A stretch of 64,000 nucleotides of DNA, from contig CM062820.1 of the NCBI GenBank assembly GCA_031772625.1, positions 1,072,913,369 through 1,072,977,368 of the forward strand, read 5' to 3'. This document shows positions 1 to 11,793 of the stretch, piece after piece. The notes beneath the pieces are model-generated. The model had not been told where the DNA came from. It made no database searches and worked only from the letters and a program-made list of their open reading frames with translations. The position numbers and the translations under genes are program-made. The stretch's first letter is position 1, and each line of letters starts with the position of its first letter. The DNA comes from Pinus tabuliformis (lineage: Eukaryota; Streptophyta; Pinopsida; Pinales; Pinaceae).

Positions 1-663
1 GAAATTGATCTTACCATTGAAAGATTGGATTTCTTTCTTACTTCATGGGAAATCAATCTTTTGAATGGCCTCCACCCATGCTGGATGGATTCGGATGCCC
101 TCCTTTGAGATACTATGCCCGAGAAGTTTTCCCTAATCCATGGCAAACAAACTTTTCTTTGGATTGAGCAAGATGTCATACTTCCTACACCGTTGAAAAA
201 CAACTTTCAAATGATAGAGGTGCTCTTCATCTGTATTGGAGAAAATTGTTAAGTCATTAAGATAAACAACTAGAAAATAATCTTTTTCATTGGCAAATGC
301 TATATGCATCGCCCGCTGAAAGGTTGCACTAGCATTTTTCAATCCAAATGGCATCTTTGCATAATGAAAAGTTCCCCACGGAGTGGTGAATGTTGTCTTG
401 TCACGATCATCCTCATGGACCAAAATCTGGTTATAACCCGAATAACCATCAAGTAGTGACATTCGTGATGCTCCAACTACTCGCTGAAGTATGTGATCCG
501 TCTTGGGCAATTGATAATTGTCTTTCAAGGAAACTTTGTTCAGATTTCTAAAATCAATGCATAACTGAATCTCACCTGTTTTCTTATGGACGGGAACCAA
601 GTTCGAAATCCAATCTAAAAATCTGATACGGACTATGATACCAACTTTATACAACCTATTCAC
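1..663 (-). pseudogene. Element A reverse transcriptase (fragment)
   Basis: RT palm of a gypsy pol. The motifs CIDFRNLNK, the LDGYSGYNQI stretch and MPFGLKNASATFQRAM are clear. The catalytic YLDD box reads YLND (in VVYLNDLTIFS), so one of the two metal-binding aspartates is lost. An in-frame TAG at 133-135 follows SLFAMD. Reading resumes beyond it with GKLLGHSISKEGI, the normal continuation toward the thumb, down to base 1. It has no integrase in the window. Non-functional; the family assignment is firm. Confidence 0.88.
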
Positions 664-1640
664 CTCCTTTTCGATTTAGGGTCGTAGCTTTGGATTTATT
701 CTTCTTAGCTTTTGGTGGAAAGGCTTTTGATTTGGCTTGATCAGGATCACATGTTGAATTATGCTCGTGTCATAAGCTTTCAAATCTGAATAATCCCAAG
801 CGAATACATTAGTAAAAGAGGATAAAAAATTGATATACTTCACTCTCACCTGTGGGGACAATGCTTTTGATAATTTGACCATCTTCAGATTTTCAGTTGA
901 TCCAATGTTCACATCTTCAACTCCTTTTTCAGTTGGCAGCAAGGTTGGTTTTTTAGCCACATCATCCTGATCAAAAAGCTCCTCTAAAGGTATTAAACCT
1001 TTTGGAATGATGTTATCTTTGAGCTGCAATACTTCCATTTGATTGACTTCCAAATTCTCATCACCATCATCATATTCCATGTCAATAGAAATTTCCTTGA
1101 ATTTACCTTTATTTTGCAGAAATTCATCAATCTCATCATCATCTTGGAACACTTGCCAATACCTTTGATTGTCGGGCATAGTCAGGCGATGCTTTACGTG
1201 AATCTCGAGCTTGTTGCTTGAGTTCATAGGAATCTTCAAATTTCTTGCTGCTATTGCAAGTGAGTCTGCTATGACATTCTGAGCACGGGGCACACAAGTG
1301 ATAGTATAATTAGAAAATACCTTCAAGATATCCAACATGACATTGCGGTAGGCCCGCATTCGAGGATGCTTTGCTTGGTACTTGCCTTTCACCTACTTGA
1401 TAACTAACTTGGAGTCGCCATACACTGAAATCCTATTAGCATTTAATTTTCTAAGAACTTTCAAACCAGCAATCAAAGCTTCATATTCAGCCTCATTGTT
1501 TGATCAGTCAAAAGCTAATTTATAAGAGTGGACCCTTACATTGCTTGGCACTTTGTTTGGGGCGAAAACTAGGCTGCGTATCCATATACCAATGCCAGCA
1601 CCTTCTCTTCCAATAGCACTGTCAAAGTCCATACTTCGTA
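664..1640 (-). pseudogene. Element A extra RNase H (plant/archaeal type) and linker, upstream of RT
   Basis: Read on the minus strand between protease and RT. From about 1630 to 1390 the frame gives FDSAIGREGAGIGIW, NNEAEYEALIAGL and VYGDSKLVIK, then IADSLA near 1240: the four acidic positions D, E, D, D of an RNase H with the NNxAEYxAL signature of plant and archaeal RNase HI. Two in-frame stops interrupt it, one after LAFD and one after KLVIK. Residues after the domain (IIPKGLIPLEELFDQDD to FANVFAWDYSDL-like text) are the usual pre-RT linker. The domain lies before RT, not after it as in the textbook Tat order. Decayed copy. Confidence 0.75.
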
Positions 1641-1938
1641 GGCCTGTTTCATCCTCTTCTAAATGCTGAAACTCTTTTTCTTTACCTTGCTATCCATCAA
1701 TATATCACTGTTGTCGGACTACTGATTTTTCGGTGATGCCATCAAATCTTTTCCGCTCTTGTCTCAAGACTTCTCTAAAATTTTCAGTAATCTCAGGAAT
1801 GTCTTCTACTTCCACTAGTTAGCTATTTACATCATTAAAACTATCTGAATACAAAACAAATGACTCTAGATCAGTATGTAAATAGTTGATCGGATGATTC
1901 ACTGGTTTCTCCTTGCTAGTGATCATCTACTTCATTTT

Positions 1939-2724
1939 CTACTCTTGGTATAATTTCCTCATCTGATTGAACACAGGAATCATAGCATAGGATAAATCAA
2001 GTTGCATTGTCCCCTTAATCTTTGCTCCCCAAGATCTGGAAAGAAGCATGCCAAATCTAGGAGGTATATCCGCCACCACCACATCCATCAAAACATTTTT
2101 AGCCGGAATCTGATCCAAACTGACCACCAAATCCTTTATAAGACCGATGCACCTTACTCTACTGGAATCAAAAGAGTATAGGTCATGGTATTTTCTAGTG
2201 ACGTCCAATCCCAATTTCTCCATGATAGCTTTTAGCATAAGATTATGAGAGGCTCTGGAGTCAAACATAGCATTATGTAAAACAAAATCATGCACCTTGA
2301 GACTGATATAAAAAGGAGCAACATTGCTATCTTGGGACTGACCTTCCAACGCTGGCCCAAAGATCAATTTGGGACTGTCATCCTCCACATTTACCATGTC
2401 TGATGATGGATCTAAGCTCAAACTTTTAGACACCTGACCTTTATAATCACTGTTCTTCATCAACTCGGTTAAAGGAATGGATATTTTCAACTTAGCAATT
2501 TCATTTTCTAAGTTAAAAACTGAAATTTTTTCTACCTCTTTTGCTGGAACATCCTTCTTTTTGGTTTTCTCCTTTGACACATTTGGCTGGGTTGGTATTT
2601 CACTTGCTGATGTAGTTTTCCTGCTGCTAGGATCAGCTGTCTCTTTTCCCTTTTTTTTCACATTGGGAGGATCATTCTTTGACGATGCTGCCTCCTTCCT
2701 TTTTTGAATTGGATTTGTTGGCAC
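1939..2724 (-). pseudogene. Element A gag tail and aspartic protease
   Basis: The first ~90 residues are lysine-rich, a nucleocapsid-like tail. The protease follows with FDSRASHNLMLKAIMEKLGL, where the usual D-S-G catalytic triplet reads D-S-R, and ends with VADIPPRFGMLLSRSW. Glycine loss at the active site should inactivate it. The same segment is recognisable in element G at 20522-21480, showing that A and G are related families. 1640-1938 between it and the RNase H is decayed linker with no separate gene. Confidence 0.75.
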
Positions 2725-4560
2725 ATCTCTATTTCGAAGTGAATACTACCACTGGTGAGATGACAAAGCATTCATGTATCCTCTTTGGTAATCATCGAAT
2801 TCTTTCTCAAGTACCGTCTCATTTGCTAAAATAAAATTTGCATCCCCTCATTCAGCTGGATTCTCGGAGTACTCCTCATCTTCAGTGATGTAAATTGGCA
2901 TGTCATCGGGTGTGAAGAAATTATTTTCTTCTCCAATCACATTCTCTTCTTCTTCTGATTCCGGACCAAGCACAACATTCTGTTGTAAAGGTGTCTGCAC
3001 TTGCTGCTGTGCTGTTTGATCTTGGGCTCGCTGATGTCTTTGTTTGATTCTGTATTGGGGCTGCTGTTGGCCACAAAAGTTAGGATTTCTGATCTACGGT
3101 TCAGAATTGTCAACTTTCAGTCTATCCAACATCTGTTCCACCCTTCAGAGCACTTGATCTGATGAGGAAGATTCTTCTTTTATTGTGGCTTTCTTTTCAA
3201 CTCTTTCTCTAGCTCTCTTGGCCAGCGAGTTTGCTTCAACGCTAACCGCAATCTTCTGCATGTCTTCTAAAGTAGTTGGATCTCTTTCTCTTAATTGGTA
3301 AGCCATATCAGTGTCAAAACCATCCAGAAACTTTATCAAGGCTAGCCCCATGGGTGGCTTTAGGTGATCAGGGATTGCATTATAAACTGAATTGAATCTA
3401 ATGCAGTAATCTTGAACAGACTCACCCACATTTCATTCGATGTGCTTGTACTCAGAAAGAATCTAAAGGGGATTTTTCTTCACTTCCCAGTGGTTTAAGA
3501 ATTGTCTCTGTAGATCGGCCAATGTAGTGACGCTTGCAGCCGGCAAGGCCCTGAACCATTTCCTTACTTCACCTCCAAATATTTGTACAAACAGTCTCAT
3601 GGTTACATTTTTTGCATCAATCTCATGAAGATTGAAGAAATTAGACATTCTGTCCACATGTTGCTGAGCTATGATACCATGAGGAGTGCCATCAAACAAA
3701 GGAATTTTGCTTTGGTAGTCGGTGGGCATATCATCCAAACTTTGAGGTAGTACAAGAGGTACAAAACGAGCAGCCATTTCTCTTGGTGGATTTGCAATCG
3801 GTCTTGGTGATGTTGGGGAGTAGGTGGAGCTGATGTATGGGGAGTATGAGGAGGTGTATGTGGGGGTGAAGCAATATTGGCTATTTTAGGAGTAGAAGGA
3901 GTAGATGGAGACGACACAACTGCAGATTTTGAATGAGAAACAGTAGGCTGCACCGGAATGGTAGGAATGAAAGGAGGTTCAACGGGGATTCTTGAACTAG
4001 ATGCAATTGCAGATGACCCAAGGGTTGCAAAAGAAGTCTCTAAAAAATCAGAGATATTAGAAGCCAAGATGGAAGTCTGGAGTTGATTTAGGATATAATC
4101 ATTAATGGATTTATTGGCCCTTTCAGTTTCAAGATTTCGAACAAACTTGAGATTTAAGATAGTTGAAGCGACAATGCTTTCAGATTTGGTTTCAAACAAA
4201 GATAACTCAAACTGCTCATGAAAATATTGATCCTCGAGATACTCAAAACCAACAGGACATGATTGAGCTTTGAACACGGGAATGATAGAGCTTGCTTGGT
4301 GGATGATTCTTGGAATAAGATTGGGATTTTCATAGACAGGAGGGGGATCAGGATTTGGATTTGCTCTGGTATTTCTTCTGGAAGCCAGTGTGTTACTATT
4401 TCAAGAAATCAGATGGACATTAACAACTTGTTTATCCTATCAAATCCTAAACTTATCATCCAAAAGCTTAGAATTCTCAGATGTATTGGGGTGATCTGCA
4501 AGTTAGATACTCCGTTTATAAGTCTAGACCGGAGATGGACTGAAGTAGCGTTTATCTACT
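2725..4560 (-). pseudogene. Element A gag
   Basis: Gag in broken frames. The N-terminal part (about 4560-3785) is proline/serine-rich and holds VEPPFIPTIPVQPTVSHS. The frame then shifts near 3780 into the capsid part (3777-3463), with FVQIFGGEVRKWFRALP and LQRQFLNHW typical of Retrotrans_gag. It continues at 3429-3145 with VQDYCIRFNSVYNAIP and a Lys/Glu-rich end. From 3144 to 2725 only a glutamine-rich, stop-ridden tail remains. The capsid part corresponds to G at 22014-22364. At least two stops and one frameshift. Confidence 0.75.
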
Positions 4561-4663
4561 TGCGCTAATGCAAAGCAAAAGCGTTTCGAAGGCTACCTCG
4601 CTAATCTTCAAGCTCCGTCTATAGTTTATAAAACGAAGAATACCAACAATTTTTTTTTTTAGT

Positions 4664-4681
4664 TCCCCCGTATGGTCACCA
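4664..4681 (-). promoter_or_regulatory. Primer-binding site of element A
   Basis: In element sense the LTR end CTCTAACA is followed by spacer TAG and TGGTGACCATACGGGGGA, an 18-mer beginning TGG as expected for pairing with a tRNA 3' CCA. The T-rich run to its left begins the leader. This fixes 4685 as the LTR boundary and the minus orientation. Confidence 0.75.
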
Positions 4682-6050
4682 CTATGTTAGAGCCTAGATT
4701 TACCTCAGGCTGAAAAGGTAGGATCCAGGGCCAACATCAAATGATGCTCAGCCTCATAGCTAGCCCTATGAGGACAAGAGAGGGCTTTCTCCAGATCAAT
4801 ATCAGCAAAAGATAATCGATGGGGCTTGAGATGATTGAAATAAAAGCTGATTTTAGGCTAGGTATGAAGTACAAGGCTTTGATTTGATTTTTTGGGGGTT
4901 TTGTTGGAATCAAGGAGAAAGCAAATTTTGGGGTGCGAGGATTGAGGCTCAGTTCTGCAGAGATCTCATTGGGGCAAGGTAGGCGATCGTTTTGGCACTT
5001 AAATTTTAATGAGATGGGTGGAAAAGATAGGTGAGGTATTGAAGAGGGAAAGGGAAATCATGAATCCTCCTCAGACAGCTGAAAACATCAAACAACTACA
5101 ACAAACCTCAAGTAGAGCATTGCACTTTCAATGAATTCTACTTACACTCTTGTTTGCTTAGTTCAGAATAAATAAGATAGATGATGACATACATTAACAA
5201 AATTCACAATTAAAAATAGAAGCACTGTACCAATACAAATTGCCACATGAATCCCAAAGAGTGCTGCAAATCCTGGTCTGAGTTCCTTAGCCAAAATACT
5301 AAGTGAATGTACAATGAAGCTCAAGGCTTTATCAAGAGTACAACCATGCTAATGATTGAAAAAATACATAATATAGAAAAACATATCTCATCCTTGCCTC
5401 TAGGGGTCGAGCTCATGAGATTAGGAGTTGATCCAACTGATTCTAAATTGAGAACTAGAAACTAGGCAACATAACAACATGCCTCTAAAAACAAGGAAAC
5501 TGATCCATTCAGTTTGAAACAACCTGTAAACTGATGAATCTACCTCTACAAGTGAAAATGCAACATATTTACATCATTATCCATCAAATTTCATCAAATT
5601 ACATCATAAAGTTTCCATTAGGAAAGTGAAAAAGTCAAACTAGGTGAAACTGGGCGAAAAACAAAGCAAAACTTGGTCAAACTGGCAATTTTTCCTCTAT
5701 GAGCCGCGCCTGATTCTCTATGCATAGCGCCTGTTTGGATCCACTTTTTGAGGCCTTTCTTGTGTCCAAATGATCTCTAAGTGTGCTTGCTAGAAATTTT
5801 TTCCTGTCTACTTTCCAACCCAAGTGGAATTTTTCAATTTGGCCTCCATTTTCCCCTCCAAAAGTCCATTCTCCCAACATTGCTTCCTGTGTGTCAAAAT
5901 AGGGGCAGTGAGGTCATTTTTAGAGTCTTTTTTTACCTTTTGAGGGCTCAAAACCTGCCCAAATTTCTTGGCCATAGGTATTCAAGCATAAATTTCCATG
6001 AAAAATCTAGAAATGCAAATTTTTTGTGATTTAGAGCCCTCTAGCAAAAG

Positions 6051-6076
6051 CAAGCGCCACGTGGCGCGGCGCATAG
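6051..6076. promoter_or_regulatory. GC-rich palindrome with CACGTG core, downstream of LTR gene copy 1
   Basis: GCGCCACGTGGCGC at 6054-6067 is a perfect 14-bp palindrome centred on CACGTG, the plant G-box core, followed by GGCGCAT. It is made of word fragments in opposite orientation and lies just past the 3' end of the LTR gene. Confidence 0.45.
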
Positions 6077-6164
6077 GGAGGAAAACTTTGCTTTTTGTGC
6101 GAAAAAATTACAAATATGCAAAAATTGCTCCAAATTTCCTGAAATTTGGGCTGAGTCTTCTCTA

Positions 6165-7658
6165 TTAAGTGCTTTGATGGGCCAAGGAAGTATCAGCCAA
6201 TATTTGAAGTCCTTCATCCTCTTTTTTCCTTTTTGATGCTCTCTTTAGCTTTGCTTTCAAATTCTTGATTCTTGCTTGGCACACCAAGTTCCGGGACAAA
6301 TAATGATATGAAAAATTTCTAAGCATGTTCTTCTCATTTATTGCCTTCTCCAGCTTCCTCTCCAAGTGGGTATTGACTCTTTCAAGCCATGACTCTTGAT
6401 TAGCATTGGTCTCTTGCTCCAATGCAGTGAACTCTATCCTCCTTCAGGCACTTTGGCCATTTTGCCGAATGTTCTGTAACTCCATCACCACTTGCTGATC
6501 TTCAAGCTGCTTGTTCCTCTGCTCTAAATAATATATATTCCACTGGGATCTATCCTAGTTGGTGGACAAGGCATCAATGTCTGCCTGCTACTCCTTGATG
6601 GCCTGTCTAAGGTTTGCACTTTGTGGGCCCATGTCAGTATCATCACCCTCAATGAGGATGAAATCAGTCTCTCGCTCACCTGATGGTCCTTCCTCTTGTA
6701 GAAGCCTCTTGCCTCAGTCCTAAACCTGTTGTGCTGATGGAGGAAGCTAGGCCCCTTCCACCCCAGGTGGAGATAACACTCGCTTCGCTGCTGTAAAAAA
6801 CCGTCTATTGCCCCTCTGATAGGAGATGAACACCGACATACTAGCGGTCTCATGGCCCTGCTGATAAGGAGGTCCACTTGTCTCATGCCCAACCTTTGAA
6901 GGTCCCTGTGAAGCTCTAAAATACTCACGAGAGATGAAGTCATCCCAAGTGATGCCCTGTAAACCAAGCTGATGAACGACCACAATTTTGATGAGAACAA
7001 AATGATAAAGACTGTTAAACTGCTGGTGAGGGGTCTTGTGTTGCGCAAGAGTGGTCATCCTTTCTATGTTTTGGCATATGAAATAAGGAATGCTCATCAT
7101 TCGAACCTGAGTGAAATGCATCAGCAGCCCGATGTGATAAGCATACAAGTGGGAGAACCGGCCCTCACAGGTGAAATACTTCATGATGAGTTTCATTAAA
7201 GGAGCATACTCAACCTTGAGAAACCAAAAAGGAAACACTCTCTTAAGCTGCCTCAGAAAACCAGGCTTGATGTATGGTTCATAGTGTTGCCAGTCAATCT
7301 TCTATCTCTTATTCCATGGTTCTCCAATGTTTGGTATGCTGGTTGCCAATGAAATGGTTTTTGGTGTTAATGTGAAAGTAACACCGGTAAGAGTGGCTTG
7401 ATCACCATGCAAATGCAACACAAATAAGTGGGCCAAGTCACGATGAAACTGAATATGAGCAACCTTCTCGCAAAATTCATAATATGACTGATGCTGGAAA
7501 CAAAAGAGGGTAAGAGGGCAGGCCTGCAACTCAGTAAGAGTGGTAGGTTCTTCTTTGATATGTCTGCCACCTCTATGAGGCCTCCTAGGTGCATGTCCCT
7601 CCGTGGGTGAATCACTTTGGGTCTCTTCTTCATAATCATATGAAGGATCAGATGCCAT
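6165..7658 (-). pseudogene. LTR-encoded PMD/transposase-like coiled-coil protein, copy 1 (broken)
   Basis: Begins at ATG 7658-7656 (MASDPSYDYEEE) and keeps one frame to 6165, with several in-frame stops (for example 7302-7304 and 6747-6749). The N-terminal half has TTLTEL, FQHQSYYEFCEKV, LAHLFVLHLHGD and GVTFTLTPKTISLATSIPN, a pattern like plant mobile domain or Transposase_32-type proteins found with plant retrotransposons. The C-terminal half is a charged coiled coil with a basic end (RIKNLKAKLKRASKRKKE). It matches 11794-13365 throughout. Function unknown; the family comparison is inference from pattern. Confidence 0.6.
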
Positions 7659-8224
7659 AACTGCTGATAGACAAATTGGCTTGGAGAAATAGGTGCTGAA
7701 ACTGTGTTGGACTACCTTTGATGATTGTTTGACCTCTGCTACCAAGGGAAAATAGTGAAACAAGGGACTGTTAGGAGAGGGAAAAATAATGGGAATTTAG
7801 GGACTGTTGGGACAGAGTTTAGCTAGGGAAAAATGGGATATTATGGGTGTTTTGTATAAGGTTAGGGTTTGGGATTTTACAATTAGGATTTTGGGAAAGG
7901 GAACTTGGGATAAGGGATTAGTCAATTTATGGGGGTTGGGGAACTTAGGGAACAATGAAATCCAAGAATAAATGGGATAGGGGAGTAATGGAGGGATGAT
8001 GAACTTGGTAGCAAAATAGGTTTTCAAACCCTAGGTAGCAAGTTTTAAAAAAAAAATAGGGTTTGATTGCTTCTCACAAGCACCATAAAAAACACACCAT
8101 CAAACCATCATCAAACTTAGATGAAATACAGCTTTGAAGATGCTACCTACTTGAATCAAGACCATTTCACGTGATTTTGGCTGATTGGAGGAAGTTTGGA
8201 GGTTTTTCGGACTTCCTAGCTGTA

Positions 8225-8341
8225 TGCTCCACGCAACATGCCCAATGCACCGCGCCTTTGCAAAAATACACTATGTTCTGAGGCCCAGTGCGCCGCGCCT
8301 GACCAATGTGCCACGCCTCCTTCCCATTGCGTCGTGCCGGT
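8225..8341. promoter_or_regulatory. Phased CpG-rich word cluster, LTR copy 1
   Basis: Five versions of TGCGCCGCGCC begin at 8225, 8246, 8289, 8308 and 8328 (spacings 21, 43, 19, 20). The four best read TGCACCGCGCC, TGCGCCGCGCC, TGTGCCACGCC and TGCGTCGTGCC. They differ only by C/T or G/A changes, as expected from CpG decay. The cluster lies some 570 bp upstream of the LTR gene start. Function unknown; binding sites are a hypothesis. Confidence 0.5.
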
Positions 8342-9055
8342 CACCAAGAGCAATTTTCACCCAATTTTTTCCTCTTGCTCAATGAAATCAGTTTGTCTTA
8401 ATTGTATTTTGCAAATGAACTTTACAAATGAAGGCATTGCTTATAAACCAAGAGCTTTTGAAATTTTAGCTCATGAAACCCAATTTTATAATGTTTTGTA
8501 TTTGACTTTATCTTTAAACTTTGTTTGTGAACTTTTTCACTACTTTTTCACTTTGTGATGAATTTAATGACCTAAGCTTTGCTTGTTTTGCAGGTAATGG
8601 AGCTTCCGGGGCTAAGGAAAGAAACCAGGATGCAGATGAATGCATTTACAATGAGGAAAGCAAAAACTTTCATGATTTTGTATAATAAATACTAAATACG
8701 CTGTTTTCAAATGCTTGGTGATAAAATTTGTTGCAACCTCCTCACGGCCTACTGGCAATTATTGGACATGTTAACACATTTTTTGACGAAACCCTGATGA
8801 AACCCTAGACCTAATTGACCATGAAACCTTAAAGACAACTTTTGCAATTTTCAGGATAAAAATAAGACTGTGTGTGTTTCTAAATGAACAAACATGAGCC
8901 AGCAGTTCGATAACATGAGGGACACTGGAGGAATGCCAATGTCATCAGACGATCTATGCACGTAATGGAATGCAAATGAATGGGCGGGACACCTAACATG
9001 AAATGCAACAAGAGGATTTGATCTCTGATGGAGGGATGACAATACCGACTCTAAC

Positions 9056-10214
9056 ACCAGGAAAACCTATAAAGGTGTGCTGGAAATGCAGAAAGGAAGG
9101 GCACTACAAAAGGGACAGTAAATATAAAGCTCCTGACAAAGGAAAGGGATCTGATGATGATCCTTTTGCAGAAGTGAAAACCACCTTAGATGAAGGTGGA
9201 GATGTGTACTTGGCTAATTCAAGTACACATGTAGATCATGAGGCATGGTTGATTGACTCAGGTGCATCATTTCACTTAACTCCCAATAGAGAGTGGTTCT
9301 GTGAGTGTAAAAAATATGATGGTGGTAATGTCTTCTTGGGGGATGACAGAAAGGCTAAAATCATTGGTCGCGAAAAAGTTAAGTTGAATTTGCAAGGTGG
9401 AAGGATTAGAACACTTTGAGGTGTTCTGCATATTCCTGCATTGGCTAGAAATTTGCTTTATGTAAGCACGCTAGATGATGTGGGTGTAAAAACAATGTTC
9501 GAGAAGGATACCTACAAGATGGTTCAGGGAGCACTGGTATTGATGCAGGGAGTTCGGATTGGAGCTTTGTACAAGCTTCTAGGTAGCACTGTTGTTGATG
9601 GATGCAATAGTTCTGTGGTTCCTCAAAGTGGAGCAGAAAATATAGTGGTCTCTGGAGAAAAGACCATGCTATGGCATCAAAGGCTTGGACATATTGGAGA
9701 GAAGGGCCTTTGAATACTGCATGGTAAAGGTATGTTGTAAGGTATGGCTAATAGCTCTATGGATTTTCATTTCTGTGAAAATTGTGTATATGGGAAGCAA
9801 AATCAGGTGAGTTTCCCCTCTGGTGGTAAGAGGGTGAAACATATATTAGAGCTTGTGCACAGTGATGTGTTTGGACCTATGAAGGTTCCATCACTGGGTA
9901 AGTCTATGTACTATGTATCATTTATATATGACTTCTCAAGGAATACATGCATATATTTCCTTAAGTAGAAATCTAAAGTCTTTGACAGGTTTAAAGAATT
10001 TAAGGCCATGGTGGAAAACCAAGCAGAGATTAAGATAAAGGTACTGAGGATAGATAATGATGGAGAGTTTTGCAAGAAGGAATTTTAAGAATTCTGTAAG
10101 AAGTGTGTTATAGCACGACAGAAGAGTACTCCATACACACCTGAGAAAAATGGACTTGCAAAAAGAATGAACAAGATGTTGATGGAAAGGGCAAGAAGCA
10201 TGCTCAGTGGTACC
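9056..10214 (+). pseudogene. Copia gag end, protease and integrase (part 1)
   Basis: Starts within the zinc knuckle CWKCRKEGHYKRDS, whose last cysteine is Ser. The protease has WLIDSGASFHLTP with D-S-G intact. A TGA at 9417-9419 follows. The pre-integrase zinc region gives MLWHQRLGHIGEKGL and FHFCENCVYGKQ. The integrase core shows LVHSDVFGPM and LRIDNDGEF. The third catalytic residue, the Glu of the usual GVAERMN motif, reads Lys (GLAKRMN). Several stops occur (9711, 9968, 10086 areas). Cut at 10214 by the solo LTR. Confidence 0.85.
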
Positions 10215-10920
10215 TGTTATAGCCTAAATCTACCTCAGGCTGAGAAAGGCAGGTCTAGGGTAACATCAAACCATGCTTAACCTGGTAGCTAGACCTACCA
10301 GGTTAGGAGAGGGCTCTCTCCTTGTCAATCTCAAAGAAAATATGGCAAGGAAGGTTTGAGATGACTGGTATGAATACTAATTTTAGGCTAGGTATATTCT
10401 TTAAGGATTTTGATTGATTTTAATGGTTGGTTGCTAGATCAAATGAGGAAGGCATCTTTGGGTCTGCGAAATCAACAAAAATTTGCAGAGGTTTCTGTGG
10501 GGTGAGGTAGGCAAGTGTTTTAGCACTTTGAAATGAATGTGATGGTGAGTCTAAAGATTGGTGAAGAGTTAGAGAGGGCACGCAAGTTTCATGAGTCCTC
10601 TTCAAACAACATAAAACATTTAGAACTGAATAAAACCCTAAGGCAGAGCACCGAACATCAATGGATTCCACCCTTTAATCTTGATCCATTTAGTTATGCA
10701 GAAAAAGAGAGATGATGGCACATATCCACATAAGATAAACTAAATAATATAGGACAAAACAATGCTAATTCACATTACCGCAAGAATCCCACAAAATGCT
10801 GCAAAACCCTGGTTCATTTCCTTGCCAAACTACAGAAGTGATTTACAATAGTGCTCAATGCATCCACAAGAGTCCAAAGTTGAAAAATGACCAAGAAAGT
10901 ATAAGACGTATGCATCAAAC

Positions 10921-11182
10921 CACCTATGCTAGCGATAAAAGGTCGAATCCATGAGTCAAGGAGCTATTTCAACAAGATCTAAACTAGGAACTGAAAAATA
11001 GGCAGTGGAACAGCTTGCCTCTAAAACTATGGAAATTGATTCATTCATCCCCACCTATGCTAGCGATAAAAGGTCGAATCCATGAGTCAAGGAGCTATTT
11101 CAACAAGATCTAAACTAGGAACTGAAAAATAGGCAGTGGAACAGCTTGCCTCTAAAACTATGGAAATTGATTCATTCATCCC
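10921..11182. repeat. 131-bp perfect tandem duplication inside the solo LTR
   Basis: Two copies, 10921-11051 and 11052-11182, both starting CACCTATGCTAGCG and ending CATTCATCCC, identical by eye. The related LTR at 4685-9055 has a single diverged copy (near 5391-5520), so the duplication is recent and private to this copy. Confidence 0.85.
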
Positions 11183-11352
11183 CAAACCAACTCTAACTGA
11201 TGTATCTACCTCCTCAAGTCACTTTTCATCATATTACATCAAGTTAAATCATATTACATCATTAATTGACCAAGAGAGAAGAAAAAGTCAAATTGACAGC
11301 AAACTGGGTGAAATTTTGAACAAATAGGCAAAACTAGCAAATTTTCCTCCTA

Positions 11353-11702
11353 TGCGCAGCGCCACTAATCCTATGCGTAGTGAATTTTCCAGGCCAGTTT
11401 TGGAAGGCCTCCCGATGTCCAAATCAGGTGTAGAATAGCTCATTAGAAATCTTGGTGAGTCTACTTTCTGGAACAACTTGAATTTTTTGATTTGGAGTCC
11501 ATTTGCCCCTCCAAAAATGAAATATCCCAAGATTGCTTCCTGTGTGGAAAAAAAGTGGCAGAGAGGGCACTTTTTGGCCCTTATGGAGGTCCAGAACTTG
11601 TCAAGATTTCTTAGCCATTTTTGAGCATGCATAACTTTTCATGCTGATTCCAAAAATGTAAAATTTTTTACAAATGGAGGCCCCCATCAAAAGCGTAGCG
11701 CC
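11353..11702. promoter_or_regulatory. CpG-rich words downstream of LTR gene copy 2
   Basis: TGCGCAGCGCC at 11353, TGCGTAGTGAA at 11374 (21 bp later) and AGCGTAGCGCC at 11692. Same word as the upstream cluster at 13866-13979, same orientation, placed just past the gene's 3' end. The rest of the interval is plain AT-rich sequence. Confidence 0.45.
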
Positions 11703-11793
11703 ACCTGCTGAAAAAACCTGTTTTTTCATTAAAATTTTCAAAAATGACAAAAAATGCTCCAAATTCCTTGAAATTTGGCATGAGTGATCCTTT

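Larger units (their letters stand above)
1..9055 (-). mobile_element. Ty3/gypsy element A, 5' LTR plus gag-PR-RNaseH-RT, runs off the window
   Basis: Minus-strand gypsy element. In element order it has a giant 5' LTR (9055 to 4685), a tRNA-type PBS, gag, protease, an extra RNase H, then RT, and it leaves the window at base 1 inside RT. It sits in the zinc-knuckle region of the plus-strand copia element, whose reading resumes at 9056. The other end, and so the target duplication, lies outside the window. Every coding part carries nonsense or frameshift changes, so this copy is dead. Domain order and the second RNase H place it near the Tat group. Confidence 0.85.
4685..9055 (-). repeat. Giant 5' LTR of element A (4371 bp) carrying a gene
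   Basis: In element sense it starts TGTTAGAGTCGG at 9055 and ends CTCTAACA at 4685. The termini match those of the solo LTRs at 10215-14736 and 29916-33607. Inside are: a CpG-rich word cluster (8225-8341), a broken ORF (7658-6165), a second word group (5704-5733, 6051-6076) and otherwise AT-rich sequence with no other gene. The stretches 4685-5700, 7660-8220 and 8345-9055 hold nothing I can name beyond a telobox-like TTAGGGTTT at 7862. Confidence 0.85.
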
